64,000 bases of DNA. It comes from Draconibacterium halophilum (GTDB lineage: Bacteria > Bacteroidota > Bacteroidia > Bacteroidales > Prolixibacteraceae). The translations under genes and the position numbers were made by a program. Shown piece after piece: positions 9,600 to 16,756 of the stretch (position 1 is its first letter; each line of letters begins with the position of its first letter). The notes under the pieces were generated by a model. The model saw only the letters and a list, made by a program, of their open reading frames with translations. It had not been told where the DNA came from and ran no database searches. The DNA lies in contig NZ_CP048409.1 of NCBI RefSeq assembly GCF_010448835.1, positions 3,761,501 to 3,825,500 on the forward strand, given 5' to 3'.

Positions 9600-9625
9600 G
9601 TATATTCTGTCTATATCAGTTTTAT

Positions 9626-10651
9626 CTATTCTGTGGTTGTGGGTCCGGTAATGGCTTCAATAATTTTCGTTTCCAACTCCTGAGCCAGCTCGGGATTATC
9701 AAGAATCAAACTACGCACTGTTTCGCGTCCCTGACCCAATTTTGTTTCGCCATAGCTAAACCACGATCCACTCTTTTTTATAATATTATACTGAACGCCC
9801 AAATCAATAATTTCGCCTGATTTAGAAATTCCTTCGCCATACATAATATCAAATTCAGCTTTGCGGAATGGCGGTGCCACTTTGTTTTTCACCACTTTCA
9901 CACGAACGTGGTTACCACTCACCTCATCACCATCTTTAACCTGGCCAATTCGGCGAATATCCAACCGCACCGATGCATAAAATTTAAGTGCGTTACCACC
10001 GGTAGTAGTTTCAGGATTACCGAACATTACACCAATTTTTTCGCGCAACTGGTTAATAAAAATGCAACAGGTTTTTGTTCTGTTAATGTTGGCCGTAAGT
10101 TTACGCAGTGCCTGCGACATCAAACGTGCCTGAAGCCCCATTTTTGAGTCTCCCATTTCGCCTTCCAATTCCGCTTTTGGTGTTAATGCTGCCACCGAGT
10201 CGATTACAACAATATCCAAAGCTCCTGAACGAATCAGGTTATCAGTAATTTCCAATGCCTGCTCGCCGTTGTCGGGTTGCGAAATTAAAAGCTCGTCGAT
10301 ATCAACCCCCAGTTTACGTGCATAATATGGATCAAAAGCGTGCTCGGCATCAACCATCGCTGCAATTCCACCGGCTTTTTGAGCCTCTGCAATTGCATGG
10401 ATTGCCAAGGTTGTTTTACCTGATGATTCAGGACCATAAATCTCAACTACACGGCCCTTTGGAAATCCGCCTACACCTAATGCCACATCAAGCGCAATCG
10501 ATCCGGATGAAATAGCGGGGACATCTTCGTCGGCCCGATCGCCCATACGCATTATCGAGCCTTTTCCATAGCTCTTTTCAATTTTATCCATTGTCAGCTG
10601 AAGTGCTTTCAGCTTTTCTTTGTTCATTTCAGCTCTCTCCTCTTTTGTCAT
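9626..10651 (-). CDS. recA: Recombinase RecA
   Basis: ATP-dependent strand-exchange protein of homologous recombination and the SOS response. It is 341 aa. The N-terminal helix carries MDKIEKSYGKGSIMRMG, Walker A is GPESSGKTT, Walker B is in LDIVVIDSVAAL, the L1/L2 loop region includes MGLQARLMSQALRKL and FINQLREKIGVMFGNPETT, and the C-terminal part contains GEGISKSGEIIDLGV. The gene starts 12 nt after the bcp stop, suggesting a bcp-recA transcript that ends at the terminator at 9562-9599. I see no obvious SOS operator before it. Confidence 0.98.
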   Translation of the reverse strand: MTKEERAEMNKEKLKALQLTMDKIEKSYGKGSIMRMGDRADEDVPAISSGSIALDVALGVGGFPKGRVVEIYGPESSGKTTLAIHAIAEAQKAGGIAAMVDAEHAFDPYYARKLGVDIDELLISQPDNGEQALEITDNLIRSGALDIVVIDSVAALTPKAELEGEMGDSKMGLQARLMSQALRKLTANINRTKTCCIFINQLREKIGVMFGNPETTTGGNALKFYASVRLDIRRIGQVKDGDEVSGNHVRVKVVKNKVAPPFRKAEFDIMYGEGISKSGEIIDLGVQYNIIKKSGSWFSYGETKLGQGRETVRSLILDNPELAQELETKIIEAITGPTTTE

Positions 10652-10663
10652 GTTCAGCTTAGG

Positions 10664-11128
10664 TTATAGATTTAATGATTCAATTATTTGATTGGTGTGG
10701 TCTTTCGTTTTTACTTTTTCAAAAATATCGACGATTACGCCCTCTTCATCAATTACAAAGGTTTTACGCAATACGCCCATGTATTCTCTGCCATAGTTTT
10801 TCTTCAAACCCCACGCGCCAAATGCCTGCAGAATTTCTTTTTCGGTATCGGCAATAAGGTCGAATTTAAAGCCAAATTTTTCAATAAATTTCTGATGCGA
10901 TTTTTCACTATCGGGGCTCACTCCCACTACTTCAAAACCCTTTTCCAACCACGCGTCGTAGTTGTCGTTTAAATTACACGATTCGGCCGTACAACCGGGA
11001 GTATTGTCTTTCGGATAGAAATAAAGTATCAGTTTTTTGCCGGCAAAATCCTTTAGTGCGATCTTCTCTCCATTTTGATTTTTACCTTCAAATTCCGGTG
11101 CCTTATCTCCAACTTTTAAATCTGCCAT
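10664..11128 (-). CDS. bcp: Thioredoxin-dependent thiol peroxidase (Bcp/PrxQ peroxiredoxin)
   Basis: Reduces hydrogen peroxide and organic hydroperoxides with electrons from thioredoxin. It is 154 aa with a thioredoxin fold. The peroxidatic Cys46 and the resolving Cys51 are both present in NTPGCTAESCN, the atypical 2-Cys pattern of PrxQ. FYPKDNTPGC and GVSPDSEKSHQKF are typical of the family. It is the first gene of the bcp-recA unit, with a perfect TATATTTG promoter core 24-31 nt before the start. Confidence 0.96.
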   Translation of the reverse strand: MADLKVGDKAPEFEGKNQNGEKIALKDFAGKKLILYFYPKDNTPGCTAESCNLNDNYDAWLEKGFEVVGVSPDSEKSHQKFIEKFGFKFDLIADTEKEILQAFGAWGLKKNYGREYMGVLRKTFVIDEEGVIVDIFEKVKTKDHTNQIIESLNL

Positions 11129-11151
11129 GTCTTACGAATTAATCAATTTTA

Positions 11152-11159
11152 CAAATATA
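11152..11159 (-). promoter_or_regulatory. Bacteroidota -7 promoter element for bcp-recA
   Basis: CAAATATA on the plus strand reads TATATTTG on the minus strand, a perfect TAnnTTTG core, 24 nt before the bcp start codon. No clear -33 TTTG is visible. Confidence 0.6.
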
Positions 11160-11282
11160 GTTTAATAAATGATAAATTTCAGTTCTATTCTTTATCTTAG
11201 CTGCTACTTCAGTTTAATTTAATCTCTGAAAAAATACATTTTTTTGTAGATTTACATGCACAAAAAAGAACGGGTTTTTACT

Positions 11283-12719
11283 ATGATTTTTAGAAAGCTA
11301 ACAGCACTACTAACAATACTCTCTGTTTTTTTGTTTGCATCCAACAACATTTTTGGAGGCAACCAGGAAAATCTGCTTACACAAGCCATTCATTTGTATG
11401 AAGAAGGCAAGTTTGCTGATGCCGAGCTCATTCTTAAAAAGCTACTGGATGAAAACCCTGACCACCTGATGGTTAATTACTATTATGGTGCCTGCCGCAC
11501 TGAAAACGGTCATTACGGCACCAACGAAATCATTTCCCTGCTGAATGGAAGCTTGGGTGAATCTCCATTAAAAACCGATTATTATATTGCCGTTCAGTAC
11601 CACGCAAAAAACCGCTGGGACGAGGCATTAAAACACTATAATTTATTCAAAGAAAAAACCGATAATACAACGGCTCAAGAAGTTGGTCTTGCTGAAAAAA
11701 TGCAGATGTGCCGCGATAAAATTAATCCGTTTGCGCAACATGAAGAAGAGGTAATTGAAACTGCTGAAACGGATATGCTGCCAACAGCAGTGCCACGCGA
11801 ATCGGAACCCGAATCATTTAACCCGGTTATTGGCGAAACAGCAATTGCAGCAGAAGCAACTGATTCAACAGAAAGTTTTACCACAATCGATTCAGTTTTA
11901 ACTGACTCAACAATTATCGACTCAACCGTAGCTGAACCGGAAGCTATTGAAGAACAAATTGCAGTATTAGCAGAGCCGATAAATTTCGTCGTTAATGCAG
12001 AGATCACTTATCCCGACACTACTTTTTTCAAAACTAAAAAAGGATTAAAATTATACACAGAGGGAAGGGCCAAACAAGAAGAGCTGGAGCAAACAATTAG
12101 CGAAACCGATGAACTCCGAAAAAAATATGGCTCCGCAACGTCATATACCGAGCGGCAAACCTTGGGCAAACAAATTCTTGATAAAGAGATAAATATTTTT
12201 CAACTCCGTGAAGCTTCAGAGGAATTGCTGCTAAAATCGCAACAGAAAGAAAATGCCTACTGGCAAAGTGCTTCCTACGAAGAAAAACAGGCATTCCACA
12301 AACAGGCTGATGAATATTTAGCTGCTTATAATGCCAGTTCAACTCCGGAAGAACCGGATTCTATTATTCTGGTGGCACCGTCAATTGCTACTACAAAGCG
12401 AAGCTCAACAAACGAAAACGACCAAACGCCCGAAGATGAATTGATATACAAGATACAACTAGGCGCATACAGCCGCGGTTTACCGGCCTATGTAAAACGA
12501 TTATTCGACAAGTTATCTTATATTCGTAAAATTGAAAATTACACCGACGAAAATGGCATTGTTGTGTACACAACCGGAAACCTTACGAACTATGGTGATG
12601 CAGTAAAAATGCAGGAACAAGTGCGCCGGGAAGGTATAGAAGATGCCTATGTTGTACCGTATTTTAACGGAAAAAGAATAACTTTGAATGAAGCAAAAGA
12701 AATTACAAACGACAAATGA
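11283..12719 (+). CDS. Exported TPR and SPOR domain protein
   Basis: I chose the start at MIFRKLTALLTILSVFLFAS (nt 11283) because it gives a clean signal peptide; an ATG at 11256 would add nine polar residues. The first 110 residues of the mature part look like TPR repeats (YEEGKFADAELILKKLLDE, RWDEALKHYNLFKEK). A long Thr/Ser/Glu/Val-rich linker and a coiled-coil part (KQEELEQTISETDELRKKYG) follow. The C terminus is a SPOR-like domain (IYKIQLGAYSRGLPAYVKR... GIEDAYVVPYFNGKRI), which typically binds denuded septal peptidoglycan. A role in division or the cell wall is inferred. The clpS start overlaps its stop by 4 nt. Confidence 0.82.
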   Translation: MIFRKLTALLTILSVFLFASNNIFGGNQENLLTQAIHLYEEGKFADAELILKKLLDENPDHLMVNYYYGACRTENGHYGTNEIISLLNGSLGESPLKTDYYIAVQYHAKNRWDEALKHYNLFKEKTDNTTAQEVGLAEKMQMCRDKINPFAQHEEEVIETAETDMLPTAVPRESEPESFNPVIGETAIAAEATDSTESFTTIDSVLTDSTIIDSTVAEPEAIEEQIAVLAEPINFVVNAEITYPDTTFFKTKKGLKLYTEGRAKQEELEQTISETDELRKKYGSATSYTERQTLGKQILDKEINIFQLREASEELLLKSQQKENAYWQSASYEEKQAFHKQADEYLAAYNASSTPEEPDSIILVAPSIATTKRSSTNENDQTPEDELIYKIQLGAYSRGLPAYVKRLFDKLSYIRKIENYTDENGIVVYTTGNLTNYGDAVKMQEQVRREGIEDAYVVPYFNGKRITLNEAKEITNDK

Positions 12720-12994
12720 CGCAGAAAGAGACTAAAAAAATCCAAAAAGATGATTTTAGAGAAGGAGTTGTTGAAGAGAATTTCCTGACTTTGCATAACG
12801 ACGATGTACACTCGTTCGACTATGTGATTGACGCTTTGATTGATGTTTGCAGCCATGGTTACGAGCAGGCCACGCAATGTACTATGCTGGTTCATTACAA
12901 AGGCAAATGCGATGTAAAAAAAGGAGCATTTGATGCACTAAAACCATTGAAAGATGCACTAATCGAGCGCGAATTAAACGCAACTATTGATTAA
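12716..12994 (+). CDS. clpS: ATP-dependent Clp protease adaptor ClpS
   Basis: Delivers N-degron substrates to ClpA/ClpC. It is 92 aa. Conserved positions include FLTLHNDDVHSFDYVIDAL, with the Asn-Asp that holds the N-end residue, then ATQCTMLVHYKGKCDV and the Lys-rich C terminus. The flexible N-terminal tail that enters the Clp ring is the Lys/Glu-rich first 25 residues. Its ATG overlaps the stop of the SPOR gene by 4 nt, and nfeD starts 5 nt later, so it is part of an 11283-14464 operon. Confidence 0.94.
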   Translation: MTQKETKKIQKDDFREGVVEENFLTLHNDDVHSFDYVIDALIDVCSHGYEQATQCTMLVHYKGKCDVKKGAFDALKPLKDALIERELNATID

Positions 12995-12999
12995 AACAT

Positions 13000-13470
13000 A
13001 TGAGCATTCTTGCTATTATTTTGCTTATTCTTCTCGGCCTGATACTGCTACTCATCGAGTTTGCAGTGATCCCCGGAGTTACCATCGCCGGAATTGGCGG
13101 TTTTCTTCTTTTAGGAGGAGCAGTGTATGTGGCGTTTGCCGAATACGGAGTACTTCCCGGTTTTATAACTCTTGCCATTGTACTCATCCTTGCCCCTGCA
13201 ATGATTTACTACTTTTTCAAATCGCGAACAGGAAAAAAGATGATTCTGGAAAAAAACATCGATGGAAAATTAGAGCTTATTAATAAGGAAAAAATTGTTG
13301 TTGGCGATACAGGCAAATCAATTGGCCGGCTTGCTCCAATGGGCAAAATAAAAGTTAACGGAGAAATAGTTGAAGCTCAATCCACCGGATCATTTATCGA
13401 TCACAATACCGAAATAAAAATTCTAAAAATAGATTTCAATAAAATTATCGTTGAACCTTTAAAGAAATAA
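13000..13470 (+). CDS. NfeD-family membrane protein
   Basis: A 156-aa short NfeD protein. Two or three hydrophobic helices (about residues 2-27, 30-48 and 52-72) are followed by a soluble OB-fold domain (GKSIGRLAPMGKIKVNGEIVEAQ). Short NfeD proteins are usually encoded beside a flotillin and probably act with it in membrane microdomains. That context holds here: floA begins 4 nt after the stop. No protease domain is present. Confidence 0.88.
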   Translation: MSILAIILLILLGLILLLIEFAVIPGVTIAGIGGFLLLGGAVYVAFAEYGVLPGFITLAIVLILAPAMIYYFFKSRTGKKMILEKNIDGKLELINKEKIVVGDTGKSIGRLAPMGKIKVNGEIVEAQSTGSFIDHNTEIKILKIDFNKIIVEPLKK

Positions 13471-13474
13471 AAAT

Positions 13475-14464
13475 ATGGTAGAAGCATTAGGTGCCTGGGG
13501 ATTAATCATCGGGTCAATCGTTTTACTTTTTATAATCCTTTATTTTATCCCGATAGGATTATGGTTTTCAGCATTGGTATCAGGCGTACGAATCTCGCTG
13601 ATCCAATTATTTTTAATGCGTTTCAGAAAAGTTCCTCCGGGAGTGATTGTTCGCGCAATGATTGAAGGGGCCAAGGCCGATGTTGATTTAAGTCGCGATG
13701 CCCTGGAAGCGCATTACCTGGCTGGTGGCCACGTGGCAAGAGTTGTTCATGCGTTGGTATCTGCAGCAAAAGCAAATATTGAGTTGCCTTTTAATATGGC
13801 TACAGCAATTGATCTGGCAGGCCGCGATGTTTTTGAAGCCGTTCAGATGTCGGTGAATCCGAAAGTAATTAACACACCTCCTGTAACTGCTGTTTCAAAA
13901 GACGGTATTCAGCTGATTGCAAAAGCCAGGGTAACCGTTCGCGCCAACATTAAGCAATTGGTAGGTGGTGCAGGAGAAGAAACTGTTCTTGCCCGTGTTG
14001 GTGAAGGTATTGTTTCCTCAATAGGATCATCGCATTCACACAAAGCAGTGCTGGAAAATCCTGATTTTATTTCACGTGTTGTGCTTGAAAAAGGACTGGA
14101 TGCCGGAACAGCATTCGAAATACTTTCTATTGACATTGCCGATATTGATATTGGTAAAAACATTGGAGCTGTTCTACAGATGGACCAAGCTGGGGCTGAC
14201 AAAAATATTGCGCAGGCAAAAGCAGAGGAACGCCGTGCCATGGCAATTGCACTTGAGCAGGAAATGATTGCTAAAGCACAGGAAGCACGTGCAAAAGTTA
14301 TTGAAGCTGAGGTTCAGGTTCCACTGGCAATTGCGGAAGCATTCCGAAGTGGAAATCTGGGAATTATGGATTATATGAAATACAAAAATATTATGGCTGA
14401 CACCACTATGCGCGAATCAATTGCGGATGATGATAAAAGCAAAACCACCGACGAGGACGAATAA
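13475..14464 (+). CDS. floA: Flotillin-like protein FloA
   Basis: A 329-aa flotillin of the YqfA/UPF0365 type, a scaffold of functional membrane microdomains. An N-terminal membrane hairpin (LLFIILYFIPIGLWFSALVS) is followed by an SPFH-like domain (VSVNP-type segment NPKVINTPPVTAVSKDGI, KARVTVRANIKQLVGGAGEE) and an Ala/Glu-rich coiled coil (QAKAEERRAMAIALEQEMIAKAQEAR). The family name rests on near full-length agreement with the known pattern. It is the last gene of the operon with clpS and nfeD, and a strong terminator follows 20 nt later. Confidence 0.95.
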   Translation: MVEALGAWGLIIGSIVLLFIILYFIPIGLWFSALVSGVRISLIQLFLMRFRKVPPGVIVRAMIEGAKADVDLSRDALEAHYLAGGHVARVVHALVSAAKANIELPFNMATAIDLAGRDVFEAVQMSVNPKVINTPPVTAVSKDGIQLIAKARVTVRANIKQLVGGAGEETVLARVGEGIVSSIGSSHSHKAVLENPDFISRVVLEKGLDAGTAFEILSIDIADIDIGKNIGAVLQMDQAGADKNIAQAKAEERRAMAIALEQEMIAKAQEARAKVIEAEVQVPLAIAEAFRSGNLGIMDYMKYKNIMADTTMRESIADDDKSKTTDEDE

Positions 14465-14484
14465 AACTGATTAATGATAAACCC

Positions 14485-14517
14485 AAAAAGCCCGCTGCAG
14501 ATTGCAGCGGGCTTTTT
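14485..14517 (+). terminator. Rho-independent terminator of floA operon
   Basis: A perfect 10-bp stem GCCCGCTGCA/TGCAGCGGGC with a 3-nt loop, extended by five A-T pairs and ending in T5. It lies 20 nt after the floA stop. Confidence 0.93.
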
Positions 14518-14587
14518 GTTGCTTTTGTTTTTAAATTTTTTTTTAAAGCTTAAGCGTTTGTTAAAAAATATGTATTTCTATTCACTT

Positions 14588-14632
14588 TTTGGTGATATTT
14601 AGCCAGAGGATATGTTTTTCAGCATACCTTTG
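14588..14632 (+). promoter_or_regulatory. Promoter of small RNA copy 1
   Basis: TACCTTTG (14625-14632) is a perfect TAnnTTTG core directly before the conserved RNA. The upstream element found in copies 2-4 is only partly kept here (ATTTAGCC near 14597). Confidence 0.65.
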
Positions 14633-14635
14633 CAG

Positions 14636-14721
14636 CATAAGTTTTAGTTCATAAGTTTAGGTTTGATTAGTTTTATTGGTTTAGTTAGTGAAAAGGATGG
14701 GTGTTGACCCGTCCTTTTTTT
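14636..14721 (+). ncRNA. Small RNA, array copy 1
   Basis: First of four nearly identical units of about 85 nt. The 5' part is U-rich and almost without structure, with repeated UUUAG motifs (AGTTTTAG, AAGTTTAGG, GGTTTAGTTAG). The 3' end is a terminator hairpin, GGATGGGT-GTTG-ACCCGTCC (14695-14714), with a T run to 14721. It has its own -7 box. I know of no named family that I can match by eye; an Rfam search would settle this. No plausible protein is encoded. Confidence 0.8.
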
Positions 14722-14832
14722 AGTTTACACCAAACACAAATTATCTATTCAAGCCGCCTCCATATTCAATTTCCACACGATAGATTTTCTTGAAGACCAG
14801 ATAGATTTAAAATATGTTATAAAACACATTTT

Positions 14833-14877
14833 TTAACATTCGGGTAACCTCCGGTTCACATTCGCACCTTATCTTTG
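14833..14877 (+). promoter_or_regulatory. Promoter of small RNA copy 2
   Basis: TATCTTTG (14870-14877) is a perfect TAnnTTTG core. TTAACATTCGGGTAACCT begins exactly 37 nt before it, the same element and spacing as in copies 3 and 4. Confidence 0.75.
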
Positions 14878-14878
14878 T

Positions 14879-14966
14879 AGCATAAGTTTTAGTTCATAAG
14901 TTTAGGTTTGATTAGTTTTATTGGTTTAGTTAGTGAAAAGGATGGGTGTTGACCCGTCCTTTTTTT
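14879..14966 (+). ncRNA. Small RNA, array copy 2
   Basis: Identical to copy 1 from the ATAAGTTTTAG start to the end of the terminator stem; only the first bases before ATAAG and the T-run length differ. The terminator hairpin GGATGGGT/ACCCGTCC is at about 14940-14959. The surrounding spacer has diverged from the other spacers, so the RNA is much better conserved than its flanks. Confidence 0.8.
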
Positions 14967-15395
14967 GTTTTCCCCTTTTCGAATCACAAACCCTAGTAGA
15001 AACTCTTCACTCACCCCTACAATACATTTCATCCGGCTACAGTTTTTCTATTTCAATCCTAATCCAGTAAAAGACCAACATCATACTATTTACCTACTTT
15101 TTTAAATTAACTTCCATCTGTTTATTCGGCAACTGTTTTAAGTGTAAAATTTGGAAGACCCATTTTTTTATGATGATTGATTTGAAATAGTTTGATTGTT
15201 TCTATTCAAATTAATACGTAGTTAACATCTGCATTAATTCGAAATCTTCTTTATTAAAAAAACAAATAATTTCACCCAATCTCAAAAAACACAACATATC
15301 CCACTGATTAACTGAGTAATACAAACCTAAACTGGCATAACAAATAGATTTCATTGAAGAGCCATAAAGTTAAAATATGTTATTGAGCACATTAT

Positions 15396-15440
15396 TTAAC
15401 ATCCGATTAACCTCATATTCATAGATTCACCCTACATTTG
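15396..15440 (+). promoter_or_regulatory. Promoter of small RNA copy 3
   Basis: TACATTTG (15433-15440) is a perfect -7 box, with TTAACATCCGATTAACCT beginning 37 nt before it. Confidence 0.75.
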
Positions 15441-15442
15441 TG

Positions 15443-15528
15443 TTATAAGTTTAGTTCATAAGTTTAGGTTTGATTAGTTTTATTGGTTTAGTTAGTGAAA
15501 AGGATGGGTATCGACCCGTCCTTTTTTT
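15443..15528 (+). ncRNA. Small RNA, array copy 3
   Basis: The most divergent copy, yet it differs in the RNA only by one missing T near the 5' end (AAGTTTAG instead of AAGTTTTAG) and by the terminator loop, ATCG instead of GTTG. Both stem arms are unchanged, so the changes fall where structure is not affected. The T run ends at 15528. Confidence 0.8.
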
Positions 15529-15666
15529 GTTTAAACACCTCTACACGCCATTACCTTTTTGACAGCAATACCCTTTCTTATTTTCTTTTTGACACAAACA
15601 AAACTTTATTCAAATCATAAACAGCCTCTATCGTTGATAAATTTTTACAATTAGACTAAACACGAC

Positions 15667-15711
15667 TTAACATTTGGGTAATCTTTATCTCATAGAAACG
15701 ACGTACATTTG
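15667..15711 (+). promoter_or_regulatory. Promoter of small RNA copy 4
   Basis: TACATTTG (15704-15711) is a perfect -7 box, with TTAACATTTGGGTAATCT beginning 37 nt before it. Confidence 0.75.
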
Positions 15712-15712
15712 T

Positions 15713-15799
15713 ACCATAAGTTTTAGTTCATAAGTTTAGGTTTGATTAGTTTTATTGGTTTAGTTAGTGAAAAGGATGGGTGTTGACCCGTCCTTTTTT
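15713..15799 (+). ncRNA. Small RNA, array copy 4
   Basis: Same sequence as copies 1 and 2 through the terminator stem. The T run is one shorter, and the bases after it (AGTTTACACCAA) match those after copy 1, so homology between units extends past the RNA. The hairpin has A4 before and T6 after, so it can work in both directions; it ends 4 nt from the stop codon of the convergent cobD and probably ends that transcript too. Confidence 0.8.
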
Positions 15800-15802
15800 A
15801 GT

Positions 15803-16756
15803 TTACACCAACCATACGATAAAACAAACAAGAAAAACCAACGCTACAGCTCCATTAATTACACAAGATTTATAAACATCATTCTTCGTTACAAGCCGGG
15901 AATTTTCTCCAATAATAGGTTTGTTTATTACTTTACCATGATAGCGATTAGTACCTCCAAAACGACAATCAAGAATACCGGCCAACGCTGCCTCGGGGTA
16001 CCCTGCATTTGGGCTTGCATGTTTTTTGCCATAGCGAAAGATAAATTTGAATCCTCGAAAACTAAAACTTATTGTCGCCATTAAAACAGCCGTCAATCTT
16101 GCCGGAATAAAATTCAACACATCATCAAGTTTTGCAGCAAAAAAGCCAAACTCTTTGTAACGCTCATTTTTATAACCTATCATCGAGTCGAGAGTATTGG
16201 CCATTTTATAAGCAAACATGGCAGGCACACCACCAACTGTATAGAAAAACAAGGGAGCAATTACGCCGTCGCTGAGATTTTCGGCCAGCGTTTCCAAAAC
16301 GGCAGTTCGAATCTGATTTTCGTTTAACTGTGCGGTCTCACGCCCAACAATCAACGATAATTGCACCCTCCCTGATTCCAGTCCTTCTTTTTCCAATTTA
16401 AAGATTACCCGAAGCGCCTCTTGTATCAACGACCGATTGGCTAAACCGTAGAAAACAAAAATGGAAGAAACGATTAAGAATAAATTCTGAAATTCAGACA
16501 ATGCCAATAAGCCCAATTTGAAAATAAAGAATGTGCTAATTATTAATATGGAAGACAGGATTGCTCCCTTTATTTTTTTATGGGTTCCCCGGTTTAATTT
16601 CGTTTCTCCAAATAAAATTGCTTTACCAAACAAACGAATCGGGTGCGGTAAAAAGTGCGGATCGCCAATTAGGCAGTCGAGGGTAAATCCTGCCAGAAGA
16701 GGCACGATAATTTCGAGGTTTTCACTCAATTTCCATCGATTTATAAATATATCCAA
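15803..16756 (-). CDS. cobD: Adenosylcobinamide-phosphate synthase CobD/CbiB
   Basis: Membrane enzyme that joins adenosylcobyric acid and (R)-1-amino-2-propanol O-phosphate (or ethanolamine equivalent). It is 317 aa with several hydrophobic helices. LLAGFTLDCLIGDPHFLPHPIRLFG near the N terminus, ETLAENLSDGVIAPLFFY and DSMIGYKNERYKEFGF are family hallmarks, as is the final NPNAGYPEAALAG-like segment (ASPNAGYPEAALAGILD). The ATG start overlaps cobQ by 35 nt; a GTG at 16705 would begin at PLLAGF and remove the overlap, so the start is uncertain. It is the last gene of the cobalamin operon. Confidence 0.95.
   Translation of the reverse strand: MDIFINRWKLSENLEIIVPLLAGFTLDCLIGDPHFLPHPIRLFGKAILFGETKLNRGTHKKIKGAILSSILIISTFFIFKLGLLALSEFQNLFLIVSSIFVFYGLANRSLIQEALRVIFKLEKEGLESGRVQLSLIVGRETAQLNENQIRTAVLETLAENLSDGVIAPLFFYTVGGVPAMFAYKMANTLDSMIGYKNERYKEFGFFAAKLDDVLNFIPARLTAVLMATISFSFRGFKFIFRYGKKHASPNAGYPEAALAGILDCRFGGTNRYHGKVINKPIIGENSRLVTKNDVYKSCVINGAVALVFLVCFIVWLV

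Larger units (their letters stand above)
14465..15802. repeat. Array of four direct repeats, each a promoter-RNA-terminator unit
   Basis: About 1.3 kb without a protein gene. Four direct copies share the RNA core and, more weakly, about 70-110 nt upstream (TTAAAATATGTTAT... TTAACAT). The -7 boxes lie 245, 563 and 271 nt apart, so the middle gap is about twice the normal unit. The spacers are AT-rich and diverged, and carry no ORF that I can support. Confidence 0.85.

Noticed and set aside
14636..15799. The direct repeats as a CRISPR array
   Set aside because: Repeats are ~85 nt, spacers are 160-480 nt and unequal, each unit has a promoter and a terminator, and no cas gene is near.
15767..16084. 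ORF starting in copy 4 of the RNA array (MKRMGVDPSFF...)
   Set aside because: It begins inside a terminator hairpin and then runs antisense through cobD; the same first codons exist in the other copies and stop at once.
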